Shown here in pieces: positions 36,230 through 49,269 of a DNA stretch of 64,000 bases. The notes under the pieces are model-generated. The model saw only the letters and a list, made by a program, of their open reading frames with translations. It was not told the DNA's origin and searched no databases. Origin of the DNA: Siphonodentalium dalli (Eukaryota; Mollusca; Scaphopoda; Gadilida; Siphonodentaliidae); the NCBI GenBank assembly GCA_032622095.1, contig CP136065.1:212270151-212334150 (forward strand), written 5' to 3'. The position numbers and the translations under genes are program-made. Numbering within the stretch: the first letter of the stretch is position 1; each line of letters opens with the position of its first letter.

Positions 36230-37660
36230 TCGAGTGTCAATAACCATTCACCTGTCTGCGTGTGTTCGCCTGGTAACTTGGTGGTTTGATTGCATGCTCT
36301 AACCATTCAGCGGCCTGCATGTGGTCTGCGCGTGTTCGCCTGGTAACTTGGTGGCTTACTGCATGCTCTAACCATTCAGCGGCCTGCGTGTGGTCTGCGT
36401 GTGGTCGCCTGGTAACTTAGTGGTTTGATTGCATGCTCTAACCATTCACCGGTCTGCGTGTGGTATGCGTGTGGTCGCCTGGTAACTTGGTGGTTTACTG
36501 CATGCTCTAACCATTCACCGGTCTGCGTGTGGTATGCGAGTAGTCGCCTGGTTGCCAGGCGGCAACTACACGCAGACCACGCACAGACCACACGCAGACC
36601 GGTGAATGTTTAGAGCATGCAATCAAACCACCAAGTTACCAGGCGACTACACGCAAACCACACGCAGACCGGTGAATGGTTAGAGTATTCAATCAAACCA
36701 CCAATTTACCAGGCGACCACACGCAGACCGGTGAATGGTTAGAGCATGCAATCAAACCACCAAGTTACCAGGCGACCACACGCAGACCGGTGAATGGTTA
36801 GAGCATGCAACGAAACCACCAAGTTACCAGGCGACTACACGCGGATCACACGCAGACCGGTGAATGGTTAGAGCATGCAACGAAATCACCAAGTTACCAG
36901 GCGGACCACACGCAGACCACACGCAGGCCGGTGAATGGTTAGAGGATGCAGTCAAACCACCAAGTTACCAGGCGACCACACGCAGACCGGTGAATGGTTA
37001 GAGCATGCAATCAAACCAACAAGTTACCAGGCGACCACACACAGATCACACGCAGGCCGGTGAATGGTTAGAGGGTGCAATCAAACCACCAAGTTACCAG
37101 GCAACCACACGCAGACCGGTAAATGGTTAGAGGATGCAATCAAACCACCAAGTTACCAGGCGACCACACGCAGACCACACACAGGCCGATGAATGGTTAG
37201 ATCATGCAATCGAACCACCAAGTTACCAGGCGACCTCACGCAGATCACACGCAGGCCGGTGAATGGTTAGAACATGCAATCAAACCACCAAGTTACCAGG
37301 CGGACCACACGCAGACCACACGCAGGCCGGTGAATGGTTAGAGGATGCAATCAAACCACCATGTTACCAGGCGACCACACGCATACCGGTGGATGGTTAT
37401 AGCATGCAATCAAACCACCAAGTTACCAGGCGACCACAGGCAGGCCGGTGAATGGTTAGAACATGCAATCAAACCACCAAGTTACCAGGCGATCACACGC
37501 AGATCACACGCAGGCCGGTGAATGGTCAGAGCATGCAATCGAACCACCAAGTTACCAGGCGACCACACGCAGGTCGGTGAATGGTTAGAGCATGCAATCA
37601 AACCACCAAGTTACCAGGCGGAACACACACAGACAGGTGAATGGTTATTGACACGCGAAC
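36230..37660. repeat. 59-75 bp minisatellite, inverted at the palindrome centre
   Basis: The units hold GAATGGTTAGAGCATGCAAT, AAACCACCAAGTTACCAGGC and CACACGCAGACCGG. About four or five units left of 36553 are in one orientation and about sixteen to its right in the other, turning at GCCTGGTTGCCAGGC (36546-36560). The array is the symmetry centre of the large palindrome. Open frames across it are artefacts. Confidence 0.9.
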
Positions 37661-38006
37661 AAGGGCATGCTTATAATACATCTGATTCGCCGGCACCAAC
37701 AGCTAGAATGCATGTACATGGTCACATGCATTGTCATCGGAACCAATAACCAATCACATATTACACTAAATTACTGACCTTCAGCGACACATATTTTATA
37801 CGATATACAGTTAGGTAGATAATTTATTGACAATGTAAACACACCAGGGAGAGATGCCATATAAAATACATATTAACATGTATATTACATTTCATTATGA
37901 CCAATGAACACAGAAGAACGCCTCATCGCCATTAGGCAACTAGTGTCCTTGTGGAGAGGGTCTAACGCATCTCTCCTGTGTGGCTAAAACCCAGCCGGTT
38001 CCTCCC

Positions 38007-38591
38007 GGACAACCCTCACAATAAAAGGGACTGGGCGGGGAAGGGACACTCAGCAGGTCGATTATTAACACCTATACGGTATATTGTCATGTCACCTGGT
38101 TGGATCGACCAATGAGGACGCTCCGTTGGTAGAGGCATATCAGGAGACATCGGGTCGTTATCTTTGTAGCCCGTCCCATATGGAATCCATATCCACCCTC
38201 AGGGTTCCCATATGGGGTCGATGTCCGCCATTTTGTTTTTCATGGAACTCTGCCGCCTCGGGTATATTTTCGGTGTATTTGGGCGCCAAGAAAGGGGTTA
38301 TCAGTCGGGAATCAAGTTCTGCTAATTTAAAGACATAGTACCATATACCAAAACCTGCATGTGATATATTTGAGAAATTCTAAACACTCATAAATTCACT
38401 ATCAAGCTGAAGTTTATTGTCCTGCGTCTGGTGATTAGCCATTGACTCAATGCGTTGACGTTCAACGCCCATGACGCGTCACTGTGACGTTACATAAGTT
38501 AATAGCCTCCCGGACAACTCTCACAATAAAAGGGACTGGGCGGGGGAGGGACACTCAGCAGGTCGATTATTAACATCTGTACGGTATAGTA
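38007..38591. repeat. Duplicated block around a unique 420-bp insert
   Basis: CCCGGACAACCCTCACAATA ... CAGCAGGTCGATTATTAACA occurs at ~38007-38088 and again at ~38508-38591. The left arm has it once (34730-34800). The sequence between has no left counterpart, and its 84-codon frame (38084-38338) is unrecognised. Confidence 0.65.
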
Positions 38592-39344
38592 TATTGCTAA
38601 TATTAACCATCACAGCGACACGTAATCTTCATTCCTTAAAGTCCGTATGGACTTGTTTGGGTTAAACTGTTAAATTAGTATTCAGGCACTATGCCAACTG
38701 GAGGGTTGTAGCATTCTACTACATCGTCGAAAATCTGAAGCAAATCGACGGTACCACTCCATCGAAAACATCATCTGAACTGCGCTCAATTGTAAATATT
38801 TACTTCTCGATTCCGGATGCAACTATCGGCGATAAAGTAACGAAAACGATTTCGCCATCGAGAGTCATTGAATTTAATTAATATATAATTATAATGTGTT
38901 GTCAGTTTGGATTAAGATTTGTAAAATAACTACTTTGAGCAAGATTATCCTCCATTTCTATTTGATCACCATACCGGAGTGTTTCACATCACTTTAAATT
39001 TGACATAAATGGTAATTATGCACTGTCATGTTCCGGCGATCAAAATAAAGTCATAAAACCACTAAAATTGCGAAGCAAATATCATTGGTGACGATCGTCG
39101 ATGTGATGGGTCTCGATTGATTTTTAAACCACCCCGGTTTCAGGTAATGGGGAAAAAAGATTACTACATCCACCACGCACGTGATTTTTTCCCGAACCAA
39201 TTTTACACTTACAATGGGCAGTATCGAGCGCCAGTTCATTTAAACAATAGCCACCAATTTTCCGGTCAATAATATTGTGATTCGTAAAATTTCGCAGTTG
39301 TAAACGGCTCAGATCGTGAAGATACGCACTGCTATAGTCGAAAG

Positions 39345-40388
39345 ATGAACACAACCGAAAACAGTTCTAATCTTACCATTTTCGTTGTTATAACCGGTTG
39401 GTTGTGGAGGATAGTGGGTTCTCTTGTCGTGTGCGCCGGAACCATCGGAAACGTACTCGTTATAGCGGTTTTCGCGAGGAAGTCGATGCGACGAACCCAA
39501 ATATACATAGGATTTATTTAACTCTCGGTCGTGGACACATTGAATCTCTTCATCTTTCCGCTTCCTGGAATCATATCAAGTATCGTGGGATTTGATGTCC
39601 AGGCAATTAATTCAACAACCTGCGGCTTCTTCTGGTTTTCTGTTCATACACTTTCTGGCTTATCGGTGTGGTGTCTGGCCATTCTGGTGGTAGAGAGAAC
39701 TATTGTCGTTTTGTTTCCTTTAAACAGCCCAAAACTGACGAAGACGAGAATAGCAATTGAGCTGACGATATCAACAGTGATTAACTCTGCACTGTCATTT
39801 CACATTATAGTTGGAAGGAGAGCTTCAGGTGAAGGACCGGACAGGACGTGCATATACGAAGGCAGTCAAGTGTATTTAACGTTCGTGAACCTTGCGTTGA
39901 ACTGGATTACTATAATGAGGGGGTATGTCGTGCCATTCGTAATTCTTCTAATTTACAATATTGCACTGATGGTGTCGATATGGAACACTAGGACAAGGTT
40001 GGGACAGTTTAGTGTCAACGAACATAACTCAAGTGACCACCGCGGAAGGATGTTAGGACAAAACATGAACTCAACCGTCATCATTCTTCTCGCAACCAGT
40101 TTGCAGTTCGTTATCTTCGGGCTACCAATTTTCTTATTCATGTGTATTTTGAGAGTCGGTCCGGATTATGAAGAACTAAACACCCCCGAACTCAGGGCCA
40201 CATATTCCGTGCTTCTTCTTGTATTCGGTTGCAATACAGGTCTGAACTGCTTCACGTACTATGCGAGTAGTAGTAGCAGGTTTAGACGGGAGTTAGCCCA
40301 AGCCATCGGATGGAAAGCTGCGAGGATCGACAAGTCGATTTTATTACAAAATGGAACACGCCCACTAGAGGTGCCAAATTGCGTTTGA
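39345..40388 (+). pseudogene. GPCR copy in the right arm with one premature stop
   Basis: The frame collinear with the intact receptor starts ATG at 39345 and ends at 40388 (347 codons plus stop, one extra Ser in the C-terminal SSSS run). Codon 59, Tyr in TM2 of the intact copy, is TAA here (39519-39521). All other codons remain in frame, and conserved features (Cys93, ERT, Cys169, NCFTYY) are unchanged. Either a young pseudogene, a polymorphic null allele or a base-call error. An internal Met allows a frame from 39531, but it would lack TM1 and most of TM2. Confidence 0.85.
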
Positions 40389-41965
40389 CTCCAGCATCAT
40401 GCCACACGGGGACCATTGTTCGCGCTTCTTCTTGGCAAATTTGCCAAATGCAAATATAATTCCCGATTGGCAACAATTTCGCAAGTGCATGACATATCAA
40501 ATTCCACAAGAAAGTAGGAGGTATTTATAAAGTGATTGTTCGCTCAAACCATTCCGGTCACGAAAGTCCCACGCCATAGTAATGCAGCATAGCGAATTGT
40601 GTTGGCCAGGGAAACCTCTATCAAGAGGTAGTTAATCTTATTGCATATTAGATAGCTAGGGGCACTGTGATCGATACATGTAATCCCCTTTATGTACAGG
40701 TTCCAAGAATGTGAATGATTTAGAGTTTATTTTATAATCCATGTCGGGATTGATTCGTTTTCCTTCGGTGTCGTGTTAGCGTTTAGATGATTTGCAATTG
40801 GCGATGAAGGAACATGGCATCTTGCGTATCAGACTTGATCAGTTTTTTTTAATGTAGGCTTAAATTGATGAAAGCATGTCGGTTTAACGTCGAGATTGTG
40901 CAATGGAGTGTGACACAGACGTACTGAAAGTACACCCGTCTTAGAGCTATTTGGCGTCAAATTATTATTGATTTGTTCATTAATTAATTAGTGAATCATA
41001 CCTACATTTTGACTTCGCTACTGTTCAGTGAAAATCGATCGTCATGGTTAATTATTTAGTGAATCATACCTCCATAATGTGACTTGACGTTATTCAGTCT
41101 AATATTGATTCAATTATAGCCACATGGCGGCTTGCGTTCCAAAATAAACATAATATTATTACATTTTGAATTTTTCTCAGTATCGAAATAGGTCGATAAA
41201 TATCTGAACCACCTTTCTACGAAAATTATGTAAACCCAAAGCATTGAAGTAATGGAAAATACAACTGTGAATACGGTGTTTGGGTCCCAAACAAAAACCC
41301 GCTATTTGCGCGACATGGAACAGAAAAGAGCGTTCCGTGGTAGTCTATTCCTGATATGGTAGCAATAAAGAGCGTTTATCTGACTTCTGACGAAAAGTGA
41401 AAAACGTCTAAAAAATGGCTGTGACTTTCGCAAGTGTTTTTTCAGAGCATATGAAGCCGGTATATCAATAGTTCGTTTATTCATCGACCTATCGTATCGT
41501 CACTCTAAATTAAGTAGACAAAACTTTGGAGGTTCGAATGAGCCATGTCCGTTTAAAGGCCCACTTAATTTTCGAATGACCAGATTACATTATACGATGA
41601 GAGAGTGTGTGATCTTCTCCTTTACCCCCCTGATTACATTATACACAACATATCCCATATTTTTACCATTTGGAAGAGTAACCAAAATATATATATTCCA
41701 CCAGAATACGGAACAGCTGTGGCCTAGGAGTGTCCACCAAGTGATAGATATTCTCAGATCCATTCCAAGACTTTTAACACAGAATGCATCAGAATTCAAA
41801 CTAAGAGATAGAGTTATTCCCCTTCCATTGATAATAATAGACTTTATAGTGCAGTCTGGATCAGAAGTAATCACAGAACACAACACAGTACCTCGACAAA
41901 AACAATGTTCCTAGTTTATTCGACTGGATCAGTTGATACTACAATGAGTTGGAGCTTCTTCTTTC
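40389..41965. other. 3' flank of the right GPCR
   Basis: Mirror of 28036-29732. Includes the dispersed repeat with paired GCTCTTT boxes (41150-41560). No independent gene; the overlapping frames at 41576-41914 (+) and 41590-41886 (-) lack support. Confidence 0.45.
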
Positions 41966-42925
41966 AAATGGTATATAATATGGAATATGTTTTATGTAAT
42001 GTGATCTGGTGGTTCATGGTATATAATATGGAATATGTTTTATGTAATGTGATCTGGTGGTTCATGGTATATAAAATGGAATATGTTTTATGTAATGTAA
42101 TCTGGTGGTTCATGGTATATAATATGGAATATGTTTTATGTAATGTGATCTGTGGTTCATGGTATATAATATGGAATATGTTTTATGTAATGTGATCTGG
42201 GGGTTCATGGTTTATAATATGGAATATGTTTTATGTAATGTGATCTGGTGGTTCATGGTATATAATATGGAATATGTTTTATGTAATGTGATCTGGTGGA
42301 TCGTGGTATATAATATGGAATATGTTTTATGTAATGTGATCTGGTGGTTCATGGTATATACTATCGAATATGTTTTATGTAGTGTGATCTGGTGGTTCAT
42401 GGTATATAATATGGAATATGTTTTATGTAATGTGATCTGGGGGTTCATGGTATATAATATGGAATATGTTTTATGTAATGTGATCTGGTGGTTCATGGTA
42501 TATAATATGGAATATGTTTTATGTAATGTGATCTGGGGGTTCATGGTATATAATATGGAATATGTTTTATGTAATGTGATCTGGTGGTTCATGGTATATA
42601 ACATGGAATATGTTTTATGTAATGTAATCTGTGGGTTCATGGTATATAATATGGAATATGTTTTATGTAATGTGATCTGGGGGTTCATGGTATATAATAT
42701 GGAATGTTTTATGTAATGTAATCTGGTGGTTCATGGTATATAATATGGAATATGTTTTATGTAATGTGATCTGGTGGTTCATGGTATATAATATGGAATA
42801 TGTTTTATGTATTGTGATCTGGTGGTTCACGGTATATAATGTGGAATATGTTTTATGTAATGTGATCTGGTGGTTCATGGTATATAATATGGAATATGTT
42901 TTATGTAATGTGATCTGGTGCTTCG
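41966..42925. repeat. 48-bp minisatellite, ~20 copies
   Basis: The same unit as 27513-28035, inverted. Both strands carry long open frames (185 codons plus, 158 codons minus) because the 48-base unit keeps phase and lacks stops in those frames. Confidence 0.9.
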
Positions 42926-42973
42926 AAAATTAAGTGGGCCTTTAATCTAATTTGACGCCAAAACTAGCTCTAA

Positions 42974-43729
42974 GGGTCAATCCACACCGGACGCGAGCGC
43001 GCGATTATAACGGCGGTTTTCTGTCGTCATTAGCAGTTCAAAGCGCGCGATATTTATATTCACACTGCAAGCGACTGAATCGCTGATCACGACGCGATCA
43101 CAACAGTGATTTTATGCTTCGTCAATTTCTCGCTTTGTGGCAAACCAGCGGGATAATTGGGTCGCTGTCAAATAGGATATTTTACGTGCGAAATCCTCCT
43201 ATTTGAAGGCGACACATGCATTCGTCGTCGCGATAACAAATATGGTGGGGGACCTTAGCGACATGCTGATAACTGAAGTGCAAGGTTAAATGTGAAGAGA
43301 AAATGCCTGGCAAGAGCTCGACTTAATAACAGGATCGTCTGGTTAATTTCTGGTCCCAATCTATTCCAAGCTTGTGAAGTCACTTCGCGCACAATTTGCC
43401 CCCCTCCCCCGATAAAAAAACTCACAAACCGGAATTATAGAATTAAATTCAATTAAACTCAATTGCTATGAGAATTTAGGAAGCCGGTGCACCATTCCAC
43501 TTGACAGATGTTTAGAAAATTCTGATTAAAATGTCCATATACATGTACATAGTATGTGTGAACTGCCTGTAATTGATGCACTCAAACGATTATCTACCCA
43601 AACCATCGCACGCGACGAAGCGATCAAGTCGCTTTCGGTGTGAATATAAAAGTCGCGCGCTTTGAACCGCTACGGACGACAGAATACGGCCGTAGAAATC
43701 GCGCACTCGCGCCCGGTGTGGATTGACCA
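42974..43729. mobile_element. TAA-flanked TIR element, possibly PIF/Harbinger-type MITE
   Basis: The left end GGGTCAATCCACACCGG and the inverted right end TGGTCAATCCACACCGG match, and the following GCGAG.GCGCGAT and GCGCGC.CTTTGAA..GC blocks also pair. TAA flanks both sides (42971-42973, 43730-43732). The left palindrome arm lacks it. TAA duplications are usual for PIF/Harbinger, but there is no transposase to confirm. Confidence 0.7.
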
Positions 43730-44759
43730 TAAGACGGGTGTACTGACGTCGCTAAATTTGTGATGTTTTGTTAGCTGACTCAAAGTGTCTACACAATCAT
43801 GACGATGGAAATGCGTTTTAGTTATATCAGAATGGATCGAGGCACTGCATGGTGTGGCCGTTGTCGTAACGTTTTATACATATATAAATGCACACCAGTC
43901 TCGCGTGATGTCAATTGACAGGGGTCATTGTCGTAGTGTTTTCTACATAAATGCACACGTGTTGATAATAATTGTAAGTTCATGTTCTTCCGTTCATCGA
44001 ACAAACAACCATGCAGTTCTTTCGGTCCGCAAGATCAATATGTGACCAATGATAAATTTTATCGTAGCTTCGTCCTTGTGCTAAAAGAAATTTATGCCTT
44101 TTTTATTAAATTTTATCGTAGTTTTGTCCTTGTGCTAAAAGAAATTTATGCCTTTATTATAAGAACTCCAGAATAATTATTTACGGTGACATTTCAATCT
44201 CGTGCCGACTGAAACTGGTGGGCATTTATGTATACTTAAATATGCACACGGTGGGCATTTATGTATAAAACGTTACGACAACGTCGGCGAATTGGAATTT
44301 ATTCACATTCACCGAGTTAAGCACCATAAAAAGAAATGAACACTCATACCAAGTACGTGCCGCCATAACTCTGATATGTATATGGCTTCGTCCCATATTG
44401 TTCATTTCGACATTTCATTCACATGTGACATCTCTAACATATATTTTGTAATCATATATTAAAAATGTTCACATATCATTGTTGCTGATTTATTAGACAA
44501 TAACATTGATTTATTGATTTATTTTAATTCAAATTGACTTAAAACATATCAGCCAATGGGAAAATAGAGTATATGTTTAAAGAAAATGACAAAGGCACTT
44601 ATTCTTTCTCTTTTTTTGCTTTGGAAACAGCCTCAGCTTGTTTTCGCGAATCTGGGGGAATATTCAATCTCCTTTGTCAACACTGCGCAATTAGTGCATC
44701 TATACATGTATATCAATATTTGCGAATGTCTGTTTGTCTGTCTGTGTTCTATAGAAATT

Positions 44760-46430
44760 CACAGGGTACCGTCTATATGGCACCAAAGGGGGTCTTATAC
44801 GAGAAAGATAATGGTGCGGGTTAGAATGTTCTAAAATGACGCCGTTGTTGTCAGGGGCAGAAAAGGGGAGGGGCAGAAATATTGTTTGTCGCCGATTGCC
44901 ACGGAAGGGCAGAGGGGCACCACAATTGATAAAACTAATTTTAGCGCCGAGGGGCCATCTAGACGGCACCAAAGGGGTCTACAAGGGGTAACTTATTACG
45001 AGAAAGATAATGGTGCGGGTTGGAATGTTCTAAAGTGACGCCGTTGTTGTCAGGGGCAGAAATCGGGGAGAGCAGAACACATTTTTGTCACCGATTGCCA
45101 CGAAACTTATATATAATCATCCCCATGATATAATGAATCTAATGGTTTGGTTTAAATATGTCAACAGTGGCGCCGTTCTAGTCAGGGGTGCGCGGAAGGG
45201 GAGAGGGGTACCAAAATTTATAAAAACTAATCTGACCACCGAGGGGCCATCTAGGTGGCACCAAAGGGTCTACTAGTGGTAACTTTTTACGAGAAAGATA
45301 ATGGTGTGGGTTAGAATTTTCTAAAGTGACGCCGTTGTTGTCGGGGGCAGAAAAGGGGGAGGGCAGAACAAATGTTTGTCGCCGATTGCCACGAAACTTA
45401 TATATAATCATTCCGATGATATGAGGCATCAAGTGGTGTGGTTTAAATGTGTCAAAAATGGCGCCGTTCGCGTCAGGGATGCATGGAAGGGGAGAGAGGA
45501 ACCAAAATTGATAAAATTAATTTTAGCGCCATTTCAACCAAATTGATATATATTCTCCTCCATGATACAGGGAATCTAATTATGTGATTTAAAGACGCCA
45601 AATTGTTGTCGTTTGGATGAAAGATTGTGGGGGGGGGGGGGGGCACTAAATTTGATAAGAATGGGTTCAGTCGCCGATTGCCACCACACCTATACAATAT
45701 CATTCCCATGGTATGAGGAGTCTAATGGTGTGGCTTAAATATGTCAACAGTGGCGTCATTCGAGTCAGGGGTGCACTGAAAGGCAGAATAATGATGGGCA
45801 CCAAATTGATACGCAATATTTTTTAGCGCCAATCCACCAAAGTGATACACATTCTTATCCATGATACGAGGAGTCTAATCGTGTGATTTACATACGCTAT
45901 ATTGGTGCTGTTTGGGTGAGAGATGGAGGTGGGGTGGGCACTAAATTTGATCAAAATTTGTTTAGTCACCGATTAGCACCACACTAATTGTGTGGTTTAA
46001 GGATGTCACAATTGGGGCTATTCGAGTCAGGGATGCATAGAGTGTGTGATGGACACACAAAACAGATAAACAGTATGTTTAGCGCCGATTTCCACCAGAT
46101 TGATACATATTCTTCTCCATGATACGAGGAATTAATCGTGTGGTTTAGATACGCCAAATTTGTGCCGTTTGGGCGAGAGATTGGGGGGCCCTAAATTTGA
46201 TATGAATTTGTATACTCGCCAATTTTCACCAATTGTATATATCTGCATTTCTATAATGAGTCTAAGCGTGTGGTTTAATGATGACAAAGTGGCACCGCTT
46301 CAGCCTTAAATAGGGACGGGAGGATCACCAACACTGACAAAAATATGTTTAGTGCCAATTACCATCAAATGCATACACGTTCTTCTCATATGATACGAGG
46401 AATCAAAGCGTGCGTGTTAAAACGTATAGT
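44760..46430. repeat. Degenerate satellite-like tandem repeats (right arm)
   Basis: Mirror of 24880-26490, with the same paragraph units and a G-run at 45630-45643. Confidence 0.7.
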
Positions 46431-46860
46431 GGGCTAGCAAAACTGATACATATATTATAACACAATTGAGTCTGTTTATTTACAATAAACCACTCAAAAT
46501 CTCGCTCTGTGTCGGGCACATGTAGCTGATATACGCGCATAGCAACATTTCCTTTAAACTGAGAATACTATTTCGTCAATATTTAGCGCCATGAACAGAG
46601 GAGCACCTGGACATTTCTTTAAAACATCTGTATCTTCATGGAGATGTGATAGCCAGGGGTCCTCAAAATCTTAGTATAACCCACTTGATTGATTGATACA
46701 TCTTTATATATGTAAAACCTAATAGTCGTCTTTTATTTTTGCGATCTAATGTGTTTATGATGTTCATGTTTCATGTCATAACATCTGACGTATACGCAGT
46801 TGTAAATGAATAAATACTTCTTTATTGGTGGAACGGATTAATCGCGTTAAAGTGACACAA

Positions 46861-47555
46861 CAATCTTCACCAATATACCCCCATTGACTGAAGCAATGAT
46901 AAGGCGGAATCCCGCAGATATCTATTTTTAGCCACAATTCCATCCGCACGATCCGATTGGTCGGCGACCTTTCGTCACCAATTTGATACGATTGTTTTTA
47001 CGACTTTGGAATAATAAATCACTCTTATTCTCAAGACGAAGTAAATTAATTAAAACCTAGTTAGAACGTATATTTGAATTAGATTATCGGAGTTTTAACT
47101 CGGTGTATGGTGCGTTGAGTGTTGGGTCGTCACATATGAATTCAACGATTATTGCCTGGAAAACTGGTCAAAACTCGTTTCGAATAAGTTCGTGTGTTGT
47201 TGACATTGTAATTGAATATTGTCAACAGCGGGAATTCTCAGCCTGATGACCAAGGAGCCGAGTGACTCGGGTCTCAATGGGACCTGTTGGAGAACCAATC
47301 GTTCAAACACGCAGATTTAAAAAAAACAGTGTGGGTAGATAGCGTCAGACAAATGTACATGTAGCAAGTGCAATTTGACACTGAAATGTACTAATATGCA
47401 TGTATGGCTTTGGATTGGACTGGCTGCATTATGCCTACACTGACTACATACAGACCCTGCAGATTCAAATTCAACAAGTCTCAACAGTGACCCGTATAGT
47501 ATTAAAATGACTAATTTCAAAATGTGTGGCCCAATATTAGATATATTTTTTTGTT
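46861..47555. other. Left interior of the 12.3-kb insertion
   Basis: No gene seen. Unique-looking sequence up to an inverted GATCATGCCATGAAT block (47567-47581) that mirrors 49233-49247. Confidence 0.4.
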
Positions 47556-47605
47556 GGGGAAGTGTAGATCATGCCATGAATGATCTCTACTCTGGGTAAT
47601 ATGAT

Positions 47606-48850
47606 TATGAGAGGCCACATTCACATTGAATTGCGCTTAAGTGCAATTGAATGCGCTTAAGCAAAATTTATTGCACTTAAGGGCAAACGATTGTGCATAA
47701 GTGCGATAAAATATTGTGCTTAAGTACAAATAGGGCATTCATGCTTAAGCATTATGAGTTGCACTTAAGCATGATTAATTGCGCTCAAGTGCAATTAATT
47801 GTAAACTACTATCTAGCCTACCCATAAAATATTAATTGTCATAACCTGGAGTATCGCCTAGCATCACAAGAAGAGCATGTGCTAATTTTAACCTTTTAAA
47901 TAAGCCTAGTACAGTTACCTCTAACTGTATGTGTGCAACATTCAAAGATAATCCATAATGTCATATAATTATCAGCATCCCTTATATCCAAAAAATGGAT
48001 GTCTCCTCTAGTATGTTTTAATATATTTTTTTAAAAGAATTTTGCACAGATTTGGGCCATAGCTATGGTCATATAGCAATAATGTCGGTGTCACTGTATG
48101 AGGGTTTACTTATTTACTTAAATCGTGTGAAAAACCCTAAATATTGTCATATTATCAGCATCCCTGTCCCAAAAATATGTGTTTCATTCTGGGAGCTTTG
48201 GTGTCTCACTCCTCGAGCTCTGGTAGTTTTATTAAATCAGCGTCTCTTGTAGTATGTCCATGTCATAAACTGTAGCGCGAATATGGTGTCACTGAGGACC
48301 TGCTTCCCCTCATATGGTGCACATGTATACCGGTATATACTCGAAAATCAAAGTTGCACCAACTAATACAGAAGTCAATGCTATCACGAATTGCCTGAAC
48401 TAAAACAGAAGGTAATGCTATCGCGAGTCTACCATATCAATAAAGAACTTAGACTTGCTCCCTACCCATCCAAAACTAATGAAAACAAGAGGTGATATGT
48501 CAGTAAGAACTATAAGGTTGAGTTATGGATAAACCTATTTATTCACCAGGGGGTGTTTTATATAATAGTTACATATAACCATGGAAATGCGCTTAAGATT
48601 AGCCAATTGATTGCGCACAGCAAGATTGATTGCGCTTAAGCACAAATAATTATGTTTTCAAGAACAAATTACTATGCTTAAGCGCAATCGACTGCACTTA
48701 AGATCAATGATTGCGCTTGAAGAACAATGATAAGTTCAAGTAATTCTGCTTAAGTGTAATTATTTGTGCTTAAGTGCAATTAATTGCGCTCAAGTGCAAT
48801 TAATTGCGCTTAATCACACTTCATTACTAAATGGCAATTTGGCCTCCCAG
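47606..48850. mobile_element. CTTAAG-type TIR element, uninterrupted copy
   Basis: The ends TATGAGAGGCCACATTCACA and (inverted) GGGAGGCCAAATTGCC match the element at 15706-21211, in the opposite orientation. Subterminal GCGCTTAAGTGCAATT-type repeats lie at 47630-47800 and 48590-48815. The middle (GATGCTGATAATAT, GAGGGAAGCAGGTCC-like words) aligns to both sides of the LINE in that element. No target duplication is clear. Confidence 0.7.
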
Positions 48851-48869
48851 AGGCTAATGCCCGTAGAAA

Positions 48870-49215
48870 TCATATTGTACCAATGAAAAACCTGGGAACT
48901 TTTTGAGGTTTTGATAGGGAACCTTATAAAGCTGAAAAAATAACACGGGAATATATTTCTTTGTTAATACCTGTCGCCTTAACAGTTTATTCATAAGTAG
49001 GCGAAAGTGCCAGCTCGAGATGACATTATTTACAGACTTGACGGGTGAGTTTGCTATGCGCACTTACAATCATGGAATTTTCCCCCATACTTTGAAGTTG
49101 ATTATCGAGGAACAATTATAAACAAATAAATATGTTCCCTGCCTTGTTTTTTCAATGTTATAAAGTTCCCTATCAAAACATAAAAAGTTCCCAAGTTTTG
49201 TACTGATGGAATAAG
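48870..49215. repeat. Fold-back repeat with GGGAACTTTTT arms
   Basis: CTGGGAACTTTTTGAGGTTTT..ATAGGGAACCTTATAA at the left pairs with TTATAAAGTTCCCTATCAAAAC..AAAAAGTTCCCAAG at the right. The outer GATCATGCCATGAAT words (47567, 49233) show that this and the TIR element above share a larger inverted frame. Confidence 0.65.
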
Positions 49216-49269
49216 ATCTCTACAGGCGATAAGCAGAGTAAAGATTCATGGCATGATCTAGGGAGGGGG

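Larger units (their letters stand above)
24163..36552. repeat. Left arm of a large imperfect palindrome
   Basis: In inverted orientation this arm matches 36554-46846 and then 59161-59338. Collinear blocks: 24331-27460 with 43745-46846; minisatellites 27513-28035 with 41966-42925; GPCR and flanks 28560-31476 with 38640-41560; 34675-34922 and 36012-36552 with 36554-38640 (partly). Identity looks high (short indels, scattered substitutions) by eye. Left-only material is the 1.84-kb tandem duplication, a TTAA element and a pogo/Tigger fragment. Confidence 0.9.
36554..46846. repeat. Right arm of the large palindrome (inner part)
   Basis: Inverted match of the left arm (see 24163). Right-only material: a duplicated ~84-base block with a unique spacer (38007-38591), a TAA-flanked TIR element (42974-43729) and extra 48-bp units. 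The match stops at 46846, where the TTAA of a 12.3-kb insertion begins, and resumes at 59161. Confidence 0.9.

Noticed and set aside
36230-37660. Regular repeats resembling a CRISPR array
   Set aside because: There are no unique spacers: whole units repeat in tandem, and the host sequence is eukaryotic. It is a minisatellite.
42159-42716. 185-codon ORF (and its 158-codon antisense partner) as a repeat protein gene
   Set aside because: Open only because the 48-bp unit is a multiple of three; both strands open; the arm copy is disrupted by single-base indels.
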